A program made the position numbers and the translations under genes. A stretch of 64,000 bases of DNA, taken from assembly GCA_024516035.1 (NCBI GenBank), contig CM044955.1, positions 58,618,746 through 58,682,745 of the forward strand, given 5' to 3'. Source of the stretch: Bactericera cockerelli. Lineage: Eukaryota > Arthropoda > Insecta > Hemiptera > Triozidae. Under the pieces are notes generated by a model. It searched no databases. It saw only the letters and a program-made list of their open reading frames with translations, and had not been told where the DNA came from. The number at the start of each line of letters is the position of its first letter. Positions within the stretch are counted from its first letter, which is position 1. Shown one piece after another: positions 21,063 to 31,984 of the stretch.

Positions 21063-23178
21063 ACTGCATAGGTAATTTATGCTGGGCTAAAAATCTTGCC
21101 TTGTCTATATCTAGGTTGAAATTCATTTTAGTCTCAATGATATTTTGCACAACTATGTCATCCCATTGTTTTTGAGACATCTTTTCAGATGGAATGGTGT
21201 TGTGTAATAATTCCCAATTATTCATAGCTTCCAGTTCGTGTTCCGAAATCAAAGTGTCAACAGGTATATTTAATATGATGGAGACATTGGTTTTGGAAGC
21301 AAAACAAGAGGCTAGGAATGCAGGTAAGGCAATATCTATGAGGTTCGTTAATCCTAAACCACCATTACGAATTGGAAGTGTTGCTTGAATTAATTTTTTT
21401 CCATCAAGAGTGACATTTAGAATTTCTTCAAGAGACGATTTGATAAGGAGTGACATATCTTCCAATAGTGCAGTGCAATTCCAACATGGTAAAGTCCGTA
21501 ATAAGTACATCAGTTTGGGAATACCTAAACTATTTTTCAATAGGAAGAAAGCAATGTGGGATGGAAGTTCTCTTAAGCGTTCGCATGCTAATCTTAATAT
21601 GCGCATTTTCTCCGCTATAGCAATGGAGAAACCATCAAAAAGTAGAGGAGTGCCCAAGAGGGTCAAGTTTTGATTGTTGGTAATTTGAATTCCAGGTAGA
21701 ATACTTTGAAAGTCATTAATAACATCAAGATCTATTTGACCAGAAGTGAAAAAAAGCTCGCATTTGGAAGGGTTTATATCTAAACCAACATTTTTGGACA
21801 TGTCAATCAAAGTTTTCAAGTCCTTCAATACGGTTTCGGGCGAATCTCCAAGGGTCCCGTCATCCAAATAAAACACATTCAGCTGAGAATTCATAGATTT
21901 CACGATTGGATGTATGGCTAGACTAAAAGCCAGACTTGAGCATGGGTCACCCTGTTGAGTTCCTCGTTGTGAAAGAATTGTGTTATTTCCAAAGAATAGG
22001 AAAGAAGGTTCTGAGTATCCTTGTAACATGAATGGAAAAGCTGCTGGTGTTACACGTTCAATTTGCTCCAACATGTCTATTCTCTCAATACAATTAAAGG
22101 CATTTTGATAGTCGATTTTTAGAATTACTTTTTTTAAATTCTCATTTGTTTTGATGAATTTACGAGTTGCATGGACAATGCTCTCACTTCCAAGTTTGCA
22201 TGCATAACCAAATTGATTAGGTTCAAAGTATGCCGAGCACGAGTCTTGAACATATAAACTTATGACTTTGGCAGCAAGGCGTCTAAGTGTGCAGCCAATC
22301 GCAATTGGTCTCAACCCACCATTCTTTTTATTTAGAGCACAAAGTGTGGCACCAAAGAAGAAAGGCAAAATTTCTTGATTTATTTGTCCATTTAGAATCA
22401 ACGATATTAGTTTTTTAATCATTTCAAGCAACTTCAATCCGGAATCTCCGGCGGATTTTGATGTTAGGACTTAACATCAAAATCCGCCGGAGTGTTGTGG
22501 GGAGAGTCCATCAATACCACCAGACGAACCGTTTTTGAATGATCTTATACATTGAGAAAGAGTTTTTAAATCGACCTCTAATAATACTGGCGAATTCCCG
22601 TTTTGAATATTGATGGGTGGTTTCAGAGATGTAGGATGTAGTTTCTTCATTTCCTCCAAAGTTTTTTCACTGACATCTGCGAGAGTTGAATCAGATGATA
22701 AAAGTCTTAATGCTCCTTTTGTGTCGAAATCTGCTACTTTAGCTTCAATTCTTTTCGCCAAAGTACAAGATTTTTCTTTCTTTGACACTTTAGGATGATT
22801 TGAAAATGTCAAAGAATCCCTCTGTACGTTCAGTTTCACCATAGTAGTTAGACTAGATTTGTTATCTTTACCTGGAACTTGGAGGTTTGAGTATGCAAAC
22901 ATTAATAATTTCGTCCAAGAAGAAAAGTCATTTTTACTAATACAATTTTCAATAACTTGTGAAAGTTTTGTAGCAACTACATTTCGTGCTCCTTTGGGCA
23001 CTCGTTTCAGTACACGAACATTGGACTTGAGATTTGTAATTATATTTTGGAAATTATCAATATTAAAAGTTGTGCAACGAATTTCCTCAGTCTCTTCTTT
23101 GTTCGAATCTTGTTTTTTTTTGGCTACATTGTTTATTCTTTTTACATTTCTTTGACTCTCGATGACGTTGAAGACCAT
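21061..23178 (-). pseudogene. Reverse transcriptase half of the RLE-type LINE, broken by a small palindrome
   Basis: The frame reads 23178-22477 (N-terminal segment, ending at a stop) and resumes at 22437-21061. The second part carries RT motif A KIDYQNAFN (Asp at residue 109 of that part), QQGDPCSSLAF, and catalytic YLDD (190-193) in place of the usual FADD. It also has LRPIAIGCTLRRLAAKV. The break is a perfect ~21-bp inverted duplication at about 22446-22490 (CTCCGGCGGATTTTGATGTT and its complement), which adds a stop. The left part is Lys/Ser-rich, with the typical linker GSSGGIDGLSPQH just before the break. Everything past KARFLA is on the other strand. Confidence 0.8.
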
Positions 23179-24254
23179 GTTTTGTTACTGTAAAAGCCCC
23201 ACATAAGTCACAAACAAAATAGCCTTCTTTATTAGGCTCCATGTAAAGCTATCAAAAGGCTCATTAAGATGTAAAATTAGTGAATATAAAAGACTTATCA
23301 AAGAAGTGTAAATGATAGTAAATAAAAAATTTACTATCAAGGCAAGATTTTTAGCCCTGCAGAAAAAAGAATCAAATGCCTGGCTCCATGCCATTCCATC
23401 AAAAACCATCGGAACTATGCTGGAAGATAACATCTTAAGAATCAGCATTGGATTGCGGCTGGGTTCTAACCTCTGTCGAGAATATACCTGTGTTTGCGGT
23501 GTGAAAGTAACCACGCTGGGCCTACACTCTCTCTCATGTAGAAAAAGTGCTGGCAGATTCTTCCGCCACAGTGAATTAAATGATATAATACAAAGAACAT
23601 TGTCATCAATTAGAATTCCGTCAGCCCTGGAACCATCTGGATTGTCAAGAAACGACGGAAAACGACCAGATGGAGTCACATTAGTTCCCTGGTCCCGTGG
23701 ATCAAGTTTAGTGTGGGATGCGACATGTGTCGATACCTTTGCCTCCACTTATATAGCAAAAACATCAAGAGAGGCAGGGGCAGCAGCTGAAACAGCTTCA
23801 AGATTGAAACATACAAAATACATTGAAATCAAAGAGAGAGGCTACATATTCCAACCTGTTGCTGTGGAAACCATGGGTGCTTGGAGCGTCGAATCTAAAA
23901 AATGGTTAGACCATTTGGGAAAGAAATTGATTGGAATTACGGGTGATCCCCGTTCCAATCATTTTCTTTACCAAAAAATTGGTCTGGCCATTCAAAGAGG
24001 AAATGCTGCTTGCATCCTCGGTTCCCTTTCAGAAGGACGGTCCCTGGGACAAGTTTTTTTATATTTAATAAAAATAAATAAAACATTCCTCTTCCAATTC
24101 TAAAAAAAAAATTTATGCTTAATTTGTTATTAAATTTTTATTTCCCACCTTCAACACAAGATTTTTATCTTTTGGAGGTGGGTATACCTTCATTATTTGT
24201 TGAAGATAATTTATTTGTGAAATATAAATACATGGAAACTTAAAAAAAAAAAAA
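21063..24254. mobile_element. Non-LTR retrotransposon with restriction-like nuclease; 5' half inverted
   Basis: The RT half is on the minus strand (23178 down to 21061) and the zinc-finger/nuclease half on the plus strand (23312-24103). The two halves share a 20-base overlap, CAAGGCAAGATTTTTAGCCC, at the break: reversed at about 21083-21102 and forward at about 23340-23359. A 3' UTR and A-runs at 24103-24112 and 24242-24254 follow the nuclease half. Order and orientation are those expected of twin priming during insertion. An RT followed by Cys/His motif and PD-(D/E)XK-like nuclease places it near RLE-type LINEs (R2/CRE/Hero-like); the exact clade is not settled. Confidence 0.8.
23312..24103 (+). 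pseudogene. C-terminal half of the same LINE: Cys/His finger plus PD-(D/E)XK-like endonuclease
   Basis: In this 263-residue frame, residues 60-76 form C-x-C-x9-H-x3-C (CVCG...LHSLSC), as in RLE-type LINEs. The nuclease-like core follows, with GKRPDG at 117-121, WDATCVD at 135-141 and FQPVAVET near 180-187. RPD, then D about 16 residues on, matches the restriction-like endonuclease spacing. It would cut target DNA for priming. The methionine is not the natural start, because the protein normally continues from the RT. The last residues after GRSLGQ run into AT-rich 3' sequence. Confidence 0.78.
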
Positions 24255-24510
24255 TATGATACAGGAGGATTTGTTAAACTTAGTTCTTAGTGGACACTAC
24301 CCCTTAACTTTCACCTTGACAACAACTGTAGAGGTCATATCTAAGCTGGGTTTTGTAGATGTAGGTATATTACTTCTGTGGCGGAGTTGTAGCCAGCCTT
24401 CAGAACCGAAAACCTTATTTTAGAATACATGTCGGTCAGCTGATAAATTCTAAGGGTCGGCTTGGATTTACTAATCCTATTTCATAAAACGGCCCTTACG
24501 TGTAAACTGC

Positions 24511-27500
24511 TTAACTTACTGTTTTCTTCTTTTTTCCTTTCGATTTTTTCGTGATAACAATAGATATATTATTTTCTCTCAAAGCTCTAACATAGTTGTT
24601 CAAGAATTTGCTTATCGTGTTGTGAGCAAGCATTTTTTTCAATCGATACAACTTTTTGGCCAGTTCCTTTTCCTGCCAGATGGCTCTCTCTTGCATCAGC
24701 TGTTCGTATTTTGGTTTCTGCAATGCGAACAGCTCCGTCAGCCGTGTGAGTTCTTCTGTTTCCAGTTGTTGCTGCTGGGTGATGGTCTCGTATTCTATCT
24801 GCTTCTTTCCTGGAAAATATAAAAAAAAGAGTTATCATATTTGTGTTTATCACTTTCGTGATATCACAACTACTTAATTAAAAATAAAAATAAAATCGCT
24901 TTACTAAATAATTGCTGAACTTGGGACTTGAACCACCGACCTCCAAATTACAAGTCTACTGTTTTCGATCAAGCTACTGAGGTTGCAGGTTTTCCAACAA
25001 AAAAAATACTTTTTCCTTCATTGTAGAGTCATTTGACTTGAGGTAACAGGTTGGTGTACTCATTGCAGTACCTATATATCCTAAAAAAATATAATAATAT
25101 TAATAAAGTTTTTTATAAGTTATTAAGAGTTTCAAGGGCAGCCATAATGTTAATAGGAATGCTAGAACCAACCAACCTCAACTATGAGGAAGAGACAAAG
25201 TGAAAGAAGGTTTTTTAAAAAAAATCGATTTCTATTTCGGAGCCATGAAACAGGAGCTACTGTGGACACTTGTGGTCTATGTTGTACCCTGCCCTGCCCA
25301 TCCCGTAGTATGCCTCCCCTCTGATGGGCGAGAAGTGACACACTTCCCATTTAGGTGCTGGGTCAACACGAGCGCACCAGAAGGTATCCCTTACAAACAA
25401 CTGTAAACTGAATAACACTAAGAATTACTTAGAAGTTACTAAGAAGTAATTATTAGTGTTAATCACAATAGATAATGTGTATTTTCAATACTAACTTAAA
25501 TCTCTGTCATACAGGGCAATGAACTCTTCCAACTTCCGTTCACATTTCGCCTTCTCGTCCCTCAGACACTTCTCACTCAACAAGTTCTCCTTGAACTGGT
25601 ACTCGTTCTTTCTCTGCATCATTTTCTCCTCAAACTGCAAGTTGTTCAGCTCATACCCCACAACTTGCCACTCTTGATTCATCAACTCGTGGCCGCGTCG
25701 GGCTATCTCATTCAACTCCTCTTTTTTGACAACCTCAATCATCTCAATGGCTTTCCTATACTCGGCGATCATCTGTTTCTTCTCTTCTTCCTCGCGTTCG
25801 CACTTTCTCTTGATGGCTTCAACTTTTCGCCGCAATTCCAGGGTCTCTTTTCGTCTGTCTTCGCTTTCCTCTCGCCACTGTTTGTCACATTGTGTGGCTG
25901 CGGTTTCTGCGGTTGGAAAGCATTCCATGCGTTTCCTTGTGACTTCGATGTATATTCTGAAGGACTCCAGAAATTCACCGCAGGGTGATGTTGATTTGTG
26001 ACTTGTTGGTTCACACTGAAATCCTGAAAAATATAATAATAATAATAATTCCGTGTCCGTGAGATTGATATTGATACCTAAATCACGGTTGTGAGAGGAT
26101 TATATGGACGCCCAGATCTAATGTCTAGGCTCCTTTCATGTCCTTTGATTCTATTTGGTTTTAACGTCCTGACTTGAGGTAGAAAGGTTTTACCCTCCAT
26201 TCGCTGGCATTTTCCTTTCCTTAAGAGAAAGTAACAATGAAATTCCTAGCCCTTCAAAGGTTATAGGGCCTCCGCTATAGGCAGGCGTGACCGGAGGGAA
26301 AAAGTTTTGGGGGTGCTGCCCCATAAACCGGACTAAAATGGGATTTATAGAGTCGCTCTTTTTTTTTTTTTTTTTTTTTTTTTAAAGTGTTTAACGTCGC
26401 TTTCAACTGCCATGGTCATATCACGACGGGGGTTTTACCCTCCATTCGCAGGAAACTCACAAACCTGCTACTCACATTGACCTCACCCAGCCTGAGTGGG
26501 GCCGGGAAAAGCCAGCGTCACGAGAATTAGAATTTGAATGGTCACCCATCCAAGTCTTAACCTCGCTGGATGTCGCTTAACTTCGGTGTTCTGAAGGGAA
26601 CCGGTGTATTCAACATGCCATCGACGCTGGCTTAGAGTCGCTCTTTTAGTACCTAAAGAGTTTGAGTTTGTTTACAAAGTCAATCATTACAATTATAAAT
26701 TAATTATTCTAGAAATGTGTGATGATTTTCATTTCCTATTTTATCCAATCTAGTACCAAGTTTTTCTATACCATTTTTATTATATTTTACTTTTTATTTT
26801 TTATATTCTTTTATCCACTAGTCCTGAAAATGTATCAGTTACATTTACCCTTATTTACCACCTGATTTTATCAATGTAATTTTTATATCTTTTAACTCTT
26901 CTTTGATATATCATGTACCTGTAACCTAGCACACATACAATAATGTATAATAAATGCTAAAATATAAATCAAAATTGTGTACGAGCTAGGAATTGATTCA
27001 GAACGACCCTCTCTATTTCGTCTAGGGGTGCTGCAGTTCCGCAGCTCCTTAGCACCAGCCGCGCCTGGTCTTCTCAATATCATCAAAAAATCCCTGGTTT
27101 TTCAATCAATGATGAAGTAATTGTGCTACACCTCTGTATACAACCGGCCGTGTCTGCCGTTTGGACTTTTGAGACATATTATACATAATAATAATACTCT
27201 TTAGTGGAAGGATACCACCAGGCGAGGTTAATGGTCAAAGCATTTTCTAACACCTAACCTTCAGATTCTTATTATTATGTGGTCACAAACTCAAACTAAT
27301 GAGGAAAAATTCATGCACTGAGTGGGATTCGAACCAACGGATCCCTACGCACCTGGATTATCAGAGTAGCGTCTTAACCACTTGACTACCAGTGCACTGC
27401 ATACATAGGTACTGCATAAATAAACTTACCGTTCTGAGAAATTTCGCTATCTCTTTTGTCCATCAGGTGACATAATTTATTCAAACATTGCTCCAAAACG

Positions 27501-27574
27501 TTTACCAATTTATTAATATTCAATTTTACGCGATAGTTACTTATCATGTCAGCTTTTTCTAAATTGTTAGACAT
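24511..27574 (-). CDS. Coiled-coil protein, probable dynein regulatory complex subunit 10 (IQCD-like)
   Basis: Three exons join in frame: 27430-27574, 25496-26023 and 24511-24809, all with GT/AG borders and phase 1 junctions. The total is 972 nt, or 323 aa plus stop. The start is the Met of MSNNLEKADM. The N-terminal part is a short helix region. Exon 2 is a long charged coiled coil (ELRRKVEAIKRKCEREEEE...KAKCERKLEEFIALYDRD). Exon 3 continues with RKKQIEYETITQQQQLETEE and ends in a Lys-rich tail KKSKGKKKK. The YD-x-(D/E)...KQ-E region, the following helix and the Lys-rich end resemble DRC10/IQCD, a subunit of the nexin-dynein regulatory complex of motile cilia and sperm tails. The usual IQ motif would fall at AHNTISKFLNNYVRAL, but the canonical IQ residues are not kept. 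The protein is shorter than the vertebrate one (about 450 aa). The gene structure is well supported; the name is a family-level inference. Confidence 0.72.
24835..24986 (-). repeat. SINE-1, minus strand, in intron 2 of the DRC10-like gene
   Basis: Reversed tail (TTATCATATTTGTGTTTATC, TTTCGTGATATCAC) and head (GACTTGAACCACCGACCTCC ... GATCAAGCTACTGAGG). It begins about 25 bases upstream of the exon 3 acceptor. Confidence 0.85.
25225..25412 (-). repeat. SINE-4 body, minus strand
   Basis: Reads CATGAAACAGGAGCTACTGT, CCCATCCCGTAGTATGCCTC, GGCGAGAAGTGACACACTTC, AGGTATCCCTTACAAACAA. It lacks the tRNA-like head. Confidence 0.85.
26037..26215 (-). repeat. SINE-6 3' part, minus strand
   Basis: Matches the reverse of 46430-46560 (CCTAAATCACGG, GAGGATTATATGGACGCCCA, CTCCTTTCATGTCC). 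It starts about 14 bases upstream of the exon 2 acceptor of the DRC10-like gene. Confidence 0.82.
26282..27067. mobile_element. hAT-type MITE with two nested insertions
   Basis: Ends CAGGCGTGACCGGAGGGAAA and GGGGTGCTGCAGTTCCGCAG...CCGCGCCTG match the MITE at 9226-9481. It contains a 5S-SINE (26363-26633) and an AT-rich insert of about 240 bp (about 26741-26975) ending AATAAATGCTAAAATATAAA, probably a LINE 3' end. No clear 8-bp duplication remains. Confidence 0.8.
26363..26633 (-). repeat. Full-length 5S-rRNA-headed SINE with target duplication, minus strand
   Basis: Bounded by exact 14-bp repeats AGAGTCGCTCTTTT (26349-26362, 26634-26647). Reversed, the first ~120 bases are 5S rRNA-like: GCCAGCGTCGATGGCATGTT, GAATACACCGGTTC, CACCGAAGTTAAGCGACATC, CTTGGATGGGTGACC. 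The shared body and poly(A) follow. Confidence 0.93.
27189..27402 (-). repeat. SINE-2, minus strand
   Basis: Full copy from the ATT tail to head ACCACTTGACTACCAGTGCA. It ends about 27 bases from the exon 1 donor of the DRC10-like gene. Confidence 0.88.
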
Positions 27575-28114
27575 TTTTAAAACTGTAACTAGATACCTAC
27601 TATTTCTACCTTTACATTCGATCAAAAATAATTCAAGCAGAAATGCTATTAACTTAATTACAAAAAAAAAAAAATATACTAACATACTTTCTAGATTATA
27701 TACTTTCTATCTAACACTTCTTTCTTCTATAGATGCAATACTTTCTACTACACAGCGAAATTTATAGGCAGAATCGAGATCACAAGTTTGGACTTAAGCA
27801 ATAGTCTTCTTATTTAAAACTATACGCAAAATCTAGACTTCAGACCACAGAGGTATAACAAAACGTCTATATATTAATTTCGACTTGATGATAGACTAAA
27901 AATCGGAGCAAAAAAATATTTATTTTTACAAAAACGAACACAATACTTCCGATTTCTAATATTAGAAATTTTTCGGAAGTAAAACTGAAAAGTACTTTTA
28001 TGTGTGCCCACACAGTAGTACAGTGAGAGTGGGGGAGGGGTGAGGAACACACACTTCAATGGGTATTGATTAAACAAATACTTGAAGCACTGCATACTGT
28101 TTTAATAATAATGT

Positions 28115-28255
28115 TGTTGTTGTAGCCAGCTTGGCTACAGCCGGAGGGGGGATTGATGGTCTCCAGCCAACTTTATTTCAGTTGGCTCGTCCTGAACCAC
28201 ATATTTCTCTGTGCTGAACCAACATGAGGACTTGGACTTTTCTTTATAAGCCATT
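28115..28255 (+). repeat. Dispersed repeat beginning (GTT)n-GTAGCCAGCTTGGCTACAG
   Basis: The same sequence occurs inverted at 42560-42735, sharing GGTCTCCAGCCAACTTTA, GGCTCGTCCTGAACCACATA and AGGACTTGG. The family is unknown, possibly a SINE or LINE end. Between 27575 and 28114 nothing else was recognised. Confidence 0.75.
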
Positions 28256-28282
28256 AAACCCTTTATAATATTATTTTTAATA

Positions 28283-28429
28283 ATAATAATTCTCTTTAGT
28301 GGAATGTAATAAAAGAAAAAAATAAACACTTATAAAACTTTGAAAGGGTTTGGTAGGTCATCCATTTTTTTTTCTTCAAAATGTCAAATCCAAAATTAAC
28401 AGATAAAAAAAAACACGGCGAGGTTAATA
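28283..28429 (-). repeat. SINE-2 (left piece), split by the foldback element
   Basis: The ATT tail and TTTAGTGGAA appear, then a ~105-bp foreign insert (also seen at 20340-20440: GGTTTGGT(A/G)GGTCATCCAT), then GGCGAGGTTAAT. The SINE continues at 32740 on the other side of the foldback element. Confidence 0.82.
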
Positions 28430-28554
28430 CTTAGAGGGGGCGCATTACGATTCGGCCCAAAAAGGTTTATGAAAAAGGTTTTCGATGTAAGGTAAAAAAG
28501 GTCACCGAACGATTCGTCCCAAAACGTTAAAGTCTAGTAATCCTGGCTTTTAAA

Positions 28555-29405
28555 AATGCAAGTTTTGGTGTAGTTTTGATTTTTTGTACCATAGTGTATT
28601 TTGAGCTGCTGAACACGAATCTGAGGTTTGCCAACAAAAATTTTACCGGCAAATTTTTTTACAGGCAAAAAACAGGCAAAAAATTGGACTATTTTTAGTT
28701 TTTCTGAAATATCTCCCAAGTGATTTAATAAACGCCAACACTAACTCTATACAAAGTTGTTCACAACTAAATTCCCTACATTTTATATTCTACAAAAAAA
28801 ATTGTGCGACCAACCTTTGAGCTTTGAGGGCGCCCTCAAAATGCAGGCAAAAAATCAAAAGTGGCCACATTTGCGATTTTTTAAAATTTTACTTCAAAAT
28901 AACGCTCCTGACAATATTTTTGGCAGTCAAAGACGTCATTGATGGCTTACAGGCTAAAGTTTCAGACTTTTTCAACCTTTTAGAAGGACCTTTGCAGCCT
29001 TTTGGAGTGATCACAGTCACCTGTGTCTATCTAGAACCCTGGTTTTAAAACAAAAAGTTTTGCTGTACTTGTGATTTTTGGTAATATAGTGTATTTATAG
29101 CTGCAAAGTATGAATTTGACGTTTGCCAACAAAAAAAATGCCGTCATTTTTTTAACAGGCAAAAACGGCCTGAATGGAGCTTTTTTCAGTTTTTAACAAT
29201 ATCTCCGAAACTGTGCATTTCAAAGCAACGTTGGGTGAATACTAAGTTCAACATAACTGAATTTCCTACATATTATGTTCCCAATATTTTTTTGTGCAAC
29301 CAACCTTTGAGCTTTGAGAGCGTCCTCAAAGCCCAGGCAAAAAGTCAGAAAAGGCAAATTTTGAAATTTTTGAAGTTTACCTCGACATAAACTTCTTGGC
29401 AGTGT
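28555..29405. repeat. Left inverted arm of the foldback element
   Basis: Nearly perfect inverse of 30980-31830. The arm is itself two diverged ~500-bp direct repeats: GTGTATTTTGAGCTGCTGAA...GTTTGCCAACAAAAA at 28593 versus GTGTATTTATAGCTGCAAAG...GTTTGCCAACAAAA at 29090. Confidence 0.9.
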
Positions 29406-29439
29406 AAATGATATTAATAATGGTTTAAAGGCTAAATTT

Positions 29440-30767
29440 TTTGACATTTACAGTACATCTTTGTGAGGGACTTGGATCAGGGACCTCCATTGATAGCATG
29501 ATATCGCAATGCAAGCATAGAGCGGAGCAGGAGAGTCCTGCTTTCCTGCAGCCACAGTTTCCTGTACATTTGCAGGAAACGAGCTTCAGCAATTCGGGGG
29601 GAGCGGGGCAGAGAGATTTAATATAGGTTCTAGACCTGTTTGAGTTTGCTTCCATCCCCATTCTTCAGGAGCTTTACTTACTCCCAACCATTGTTGCACT
29701 TGATGGTACAGGGTACACCCTGAGGGAGTGCACACGGTGGTAACGCAGCAATGTTGGAGTTGATTCTAAAGGCTACCTTGGTATAACATATGTATCGCAG
29801 ATGGTTAAGTGAAGACGGACTTTTTCCACTGGACGCATACAAATGTATTAAGAAGCGTTCTCCTGCTGCCGCTACAGAGTCTTGGGACGCTTTAGAGTCT
29901 TTGAAGACGTCTATAACTTTTCCAAGACTAGGACTTTTTACAAGGGTTTTTAAAAATTTCCCTATTTCCTTGTTTAAAGAGAGCCGACGTCTTATCACAC
30001 CTGCTCATTGCATGTAGAAAGAGGATGTGTTCTTTCACGCATGAGGAAGTTGCAGCTTCAAGGGGTGAATACAAAGCTGGACAAATGGTCTGCTTTCCAA
30101 TTTTTAAATAGAAGACATTGTCAACTTCACAGAGCACAATCAAGATTACTAATATTTCCCTACTATAGTAACAGTCTCATTTGAGTGCGGTCGTAACAAT
30201 CAGTACGCCTGCATCTTCTTCTGCCTGCTTATATTGCAAACCTGCTTCTGAAAGTTTGGTAGCAAGTAAGTCAATGAGACGACTCTTATTTCTTGGATTT
30301 GCTAGAAAATTATCTTTTGACATTGCTGGTGTCATGGTGTCATCAAAAAGCATGTCTGCAGATGAGAGAGTCCTCGTTCTCCTCATACGCTCAGCTGTCT
30401 TTGTTCCTCTTTGAATATCTTCAGGCTAGCCATTGAAGACAACTACTGCCCCAGGATATTTGGAGATGACATACTGCATGTATCTGTCACAGTTTGAAGA
30501 GAATGATGCATTTGTAGGCCACACAACTCTGTGTAACAGGAATTCCCCATCAATTACATATTGCACCTGACCAGTAAAGTGCTTGTTCGTCAGGGGCTTA
30601 AGATCTTTGTATAGAGTGGACTTTGTTCCTTTTCTCATGCATCCTTTGTCAAAAAGTGACAGAGAATAAGGTCCTAGATCGTAGCTCAAAAAGTTTTCGA
30701 GTTTTTCGTTGGAATGCTTAGCAAATGAAATCCGTTGGAATAAAGTTGTGGGATTCACGGGGACCAT
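29440..30767 (-). pseudogene. XPG/FEN-like PIN nuclease remnant with Cys-rich C-terminus (transposon gene)
   Basis: Segments on the minus strand follow each other N to C: 30767-30426, 30386-30177, 30143-29928, 29998-29678 and 29661-29440, broken by stops and frameshifts. The first has VIDGEFLLHRVVW and ends AVVVFNG before a stop, resembling the metal-site DG...VFDG pattern of XPG-N. The second has KQAEEDAGVLIVTTAL, like the XPG-I helix. The third has ILFLHAMSRCDKTSALF. The last is Cys-rich (VSCKCTGNCGCRKAGLSCS). I recall intact proteins with this layout (LLHA-x-SGCD-T-SAL, CxC...CRKxGLxCS) as uncharacterised, multi-copy proteins in invertebrates. Nuclease activity is inferred from fold-like motifs only, and this copy cannot make a full protein. 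The boundary between the segments at 29928-29998 is uncertain. Confidence 0.65.
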
Positions 30768-30979
30768 TCGAACATCTCCATTCTATTTTTGTTGTCTCTT
30801 TTTACTCCTGCATCCTTCAAAGCAACGTGTTGATCAGAGCTAGAAAGCGAAACACCACAGTCCTAGATTGATGCAAGTGATCCTGATCTAGATCCAGGTA
30901 TTACAAAAAATCTGCAAAGGTCACGAAATTTAGCTTCTAAAGTTTAGACCTTTAGAGTCTAAACTAAACAATATCATAC

Positions 30980-31830
30980 ACACTGCCAAGTAGGTTATGT
31001 CGAGGTAAAACTTCAAAAAGTCCAAATTTGCCTATCCTGATTTTTTGCCTGGCCTTTGAGGACGCTCTCAAAGCTCAAAGGTTGGTTGCACAAAAAAATA
31101 TTGGGAACATAATATGTAGGAAATTCAGTTATGTTGAACTTAGTATTCACCCAACGTTGCTTTGAAATGCACAGTTTCGGAGATATTGTTAAAAACTGAA
31201 AAAAGCTCCATTCAGGCCGTTTTTTGCCTGTTAAAAAAATGACGGCATTTTTTTTGTTGGCAAACGTCAAATTCATACTTTGCAGCTATAAATACACTAT
31301 ATTACCAAAAATCACAAGTACAGCAAAAATTTTTGTTTTAAAACCAGGGTTCTAGATAGATACAGGTGACTGTGATCACTCCAAAAGGCTGCAAAGGTCC
31401 TTCTAAAAGGTTGAAAAAGTCTGAAACTTTAGCCTGTAAGCCATCAATGACGTCTTTGACTGCCAAAAATATTGTCAGGAGCGTTATTTTGAAGTAAAAT
31501 TTTAAAAAATCGCAAATGTGGCCACTTTTGATTTTTTGCCTGCATTTTGAGGGCGCCCTCAAAGCTCAAAGGTTGGTCGCACAATTTTTTTTGTAGAATA
31601 TAAAATGTAGGGAATTTAGTTGTGAACAACTTTGTATAGAGTTAGTGTTGGCGTTTATTAAATCACTTGGGAGATATTTCAGAAAAACTAAAAATAGTCC
31701 AATTTTTTGCCTGTTTTTTGCCTGTAAAAAAATTTGCCGGTAAAATTTTTGTTGGCAAACCTCAGATTCGTGTTCAGCAGCTCAAAATACACTATGGTAC
31801 AAAAAATCAAAACTACACCAAAACTTGCAT
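30980..31830. repeat. Right inverted arm of the foldback element
   Basis: Inverse of 28555-29405. Weaker similarity continues inward to about 30875, with a third partial copy of the ~500-bp subunit. Confidence 0.9.
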
Positions 31831-31984
31831 TTATTTCGCTATTTTTGGGCTTGCGGTACTAGACTATTATCTTGACCAAAAAATTAAACACGATTCGGCC
31901 CAGTGCAACATTCTAAGTACCGTACATATTGAGGGATTTTTTATTATGGAATTAAATTATGGAATTAACTTCTATGTATATCAG

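Noticed and set aside
23185..23748. 187-codon minus-strand frame
   Set aside because: Antisense shadow of the LINE nuclease half.
26505..26633. Genuine 5S rRNA gene
   Set aside because: The sequence is diverged in stem positions and joined to a repeated SINE body with target duplications.
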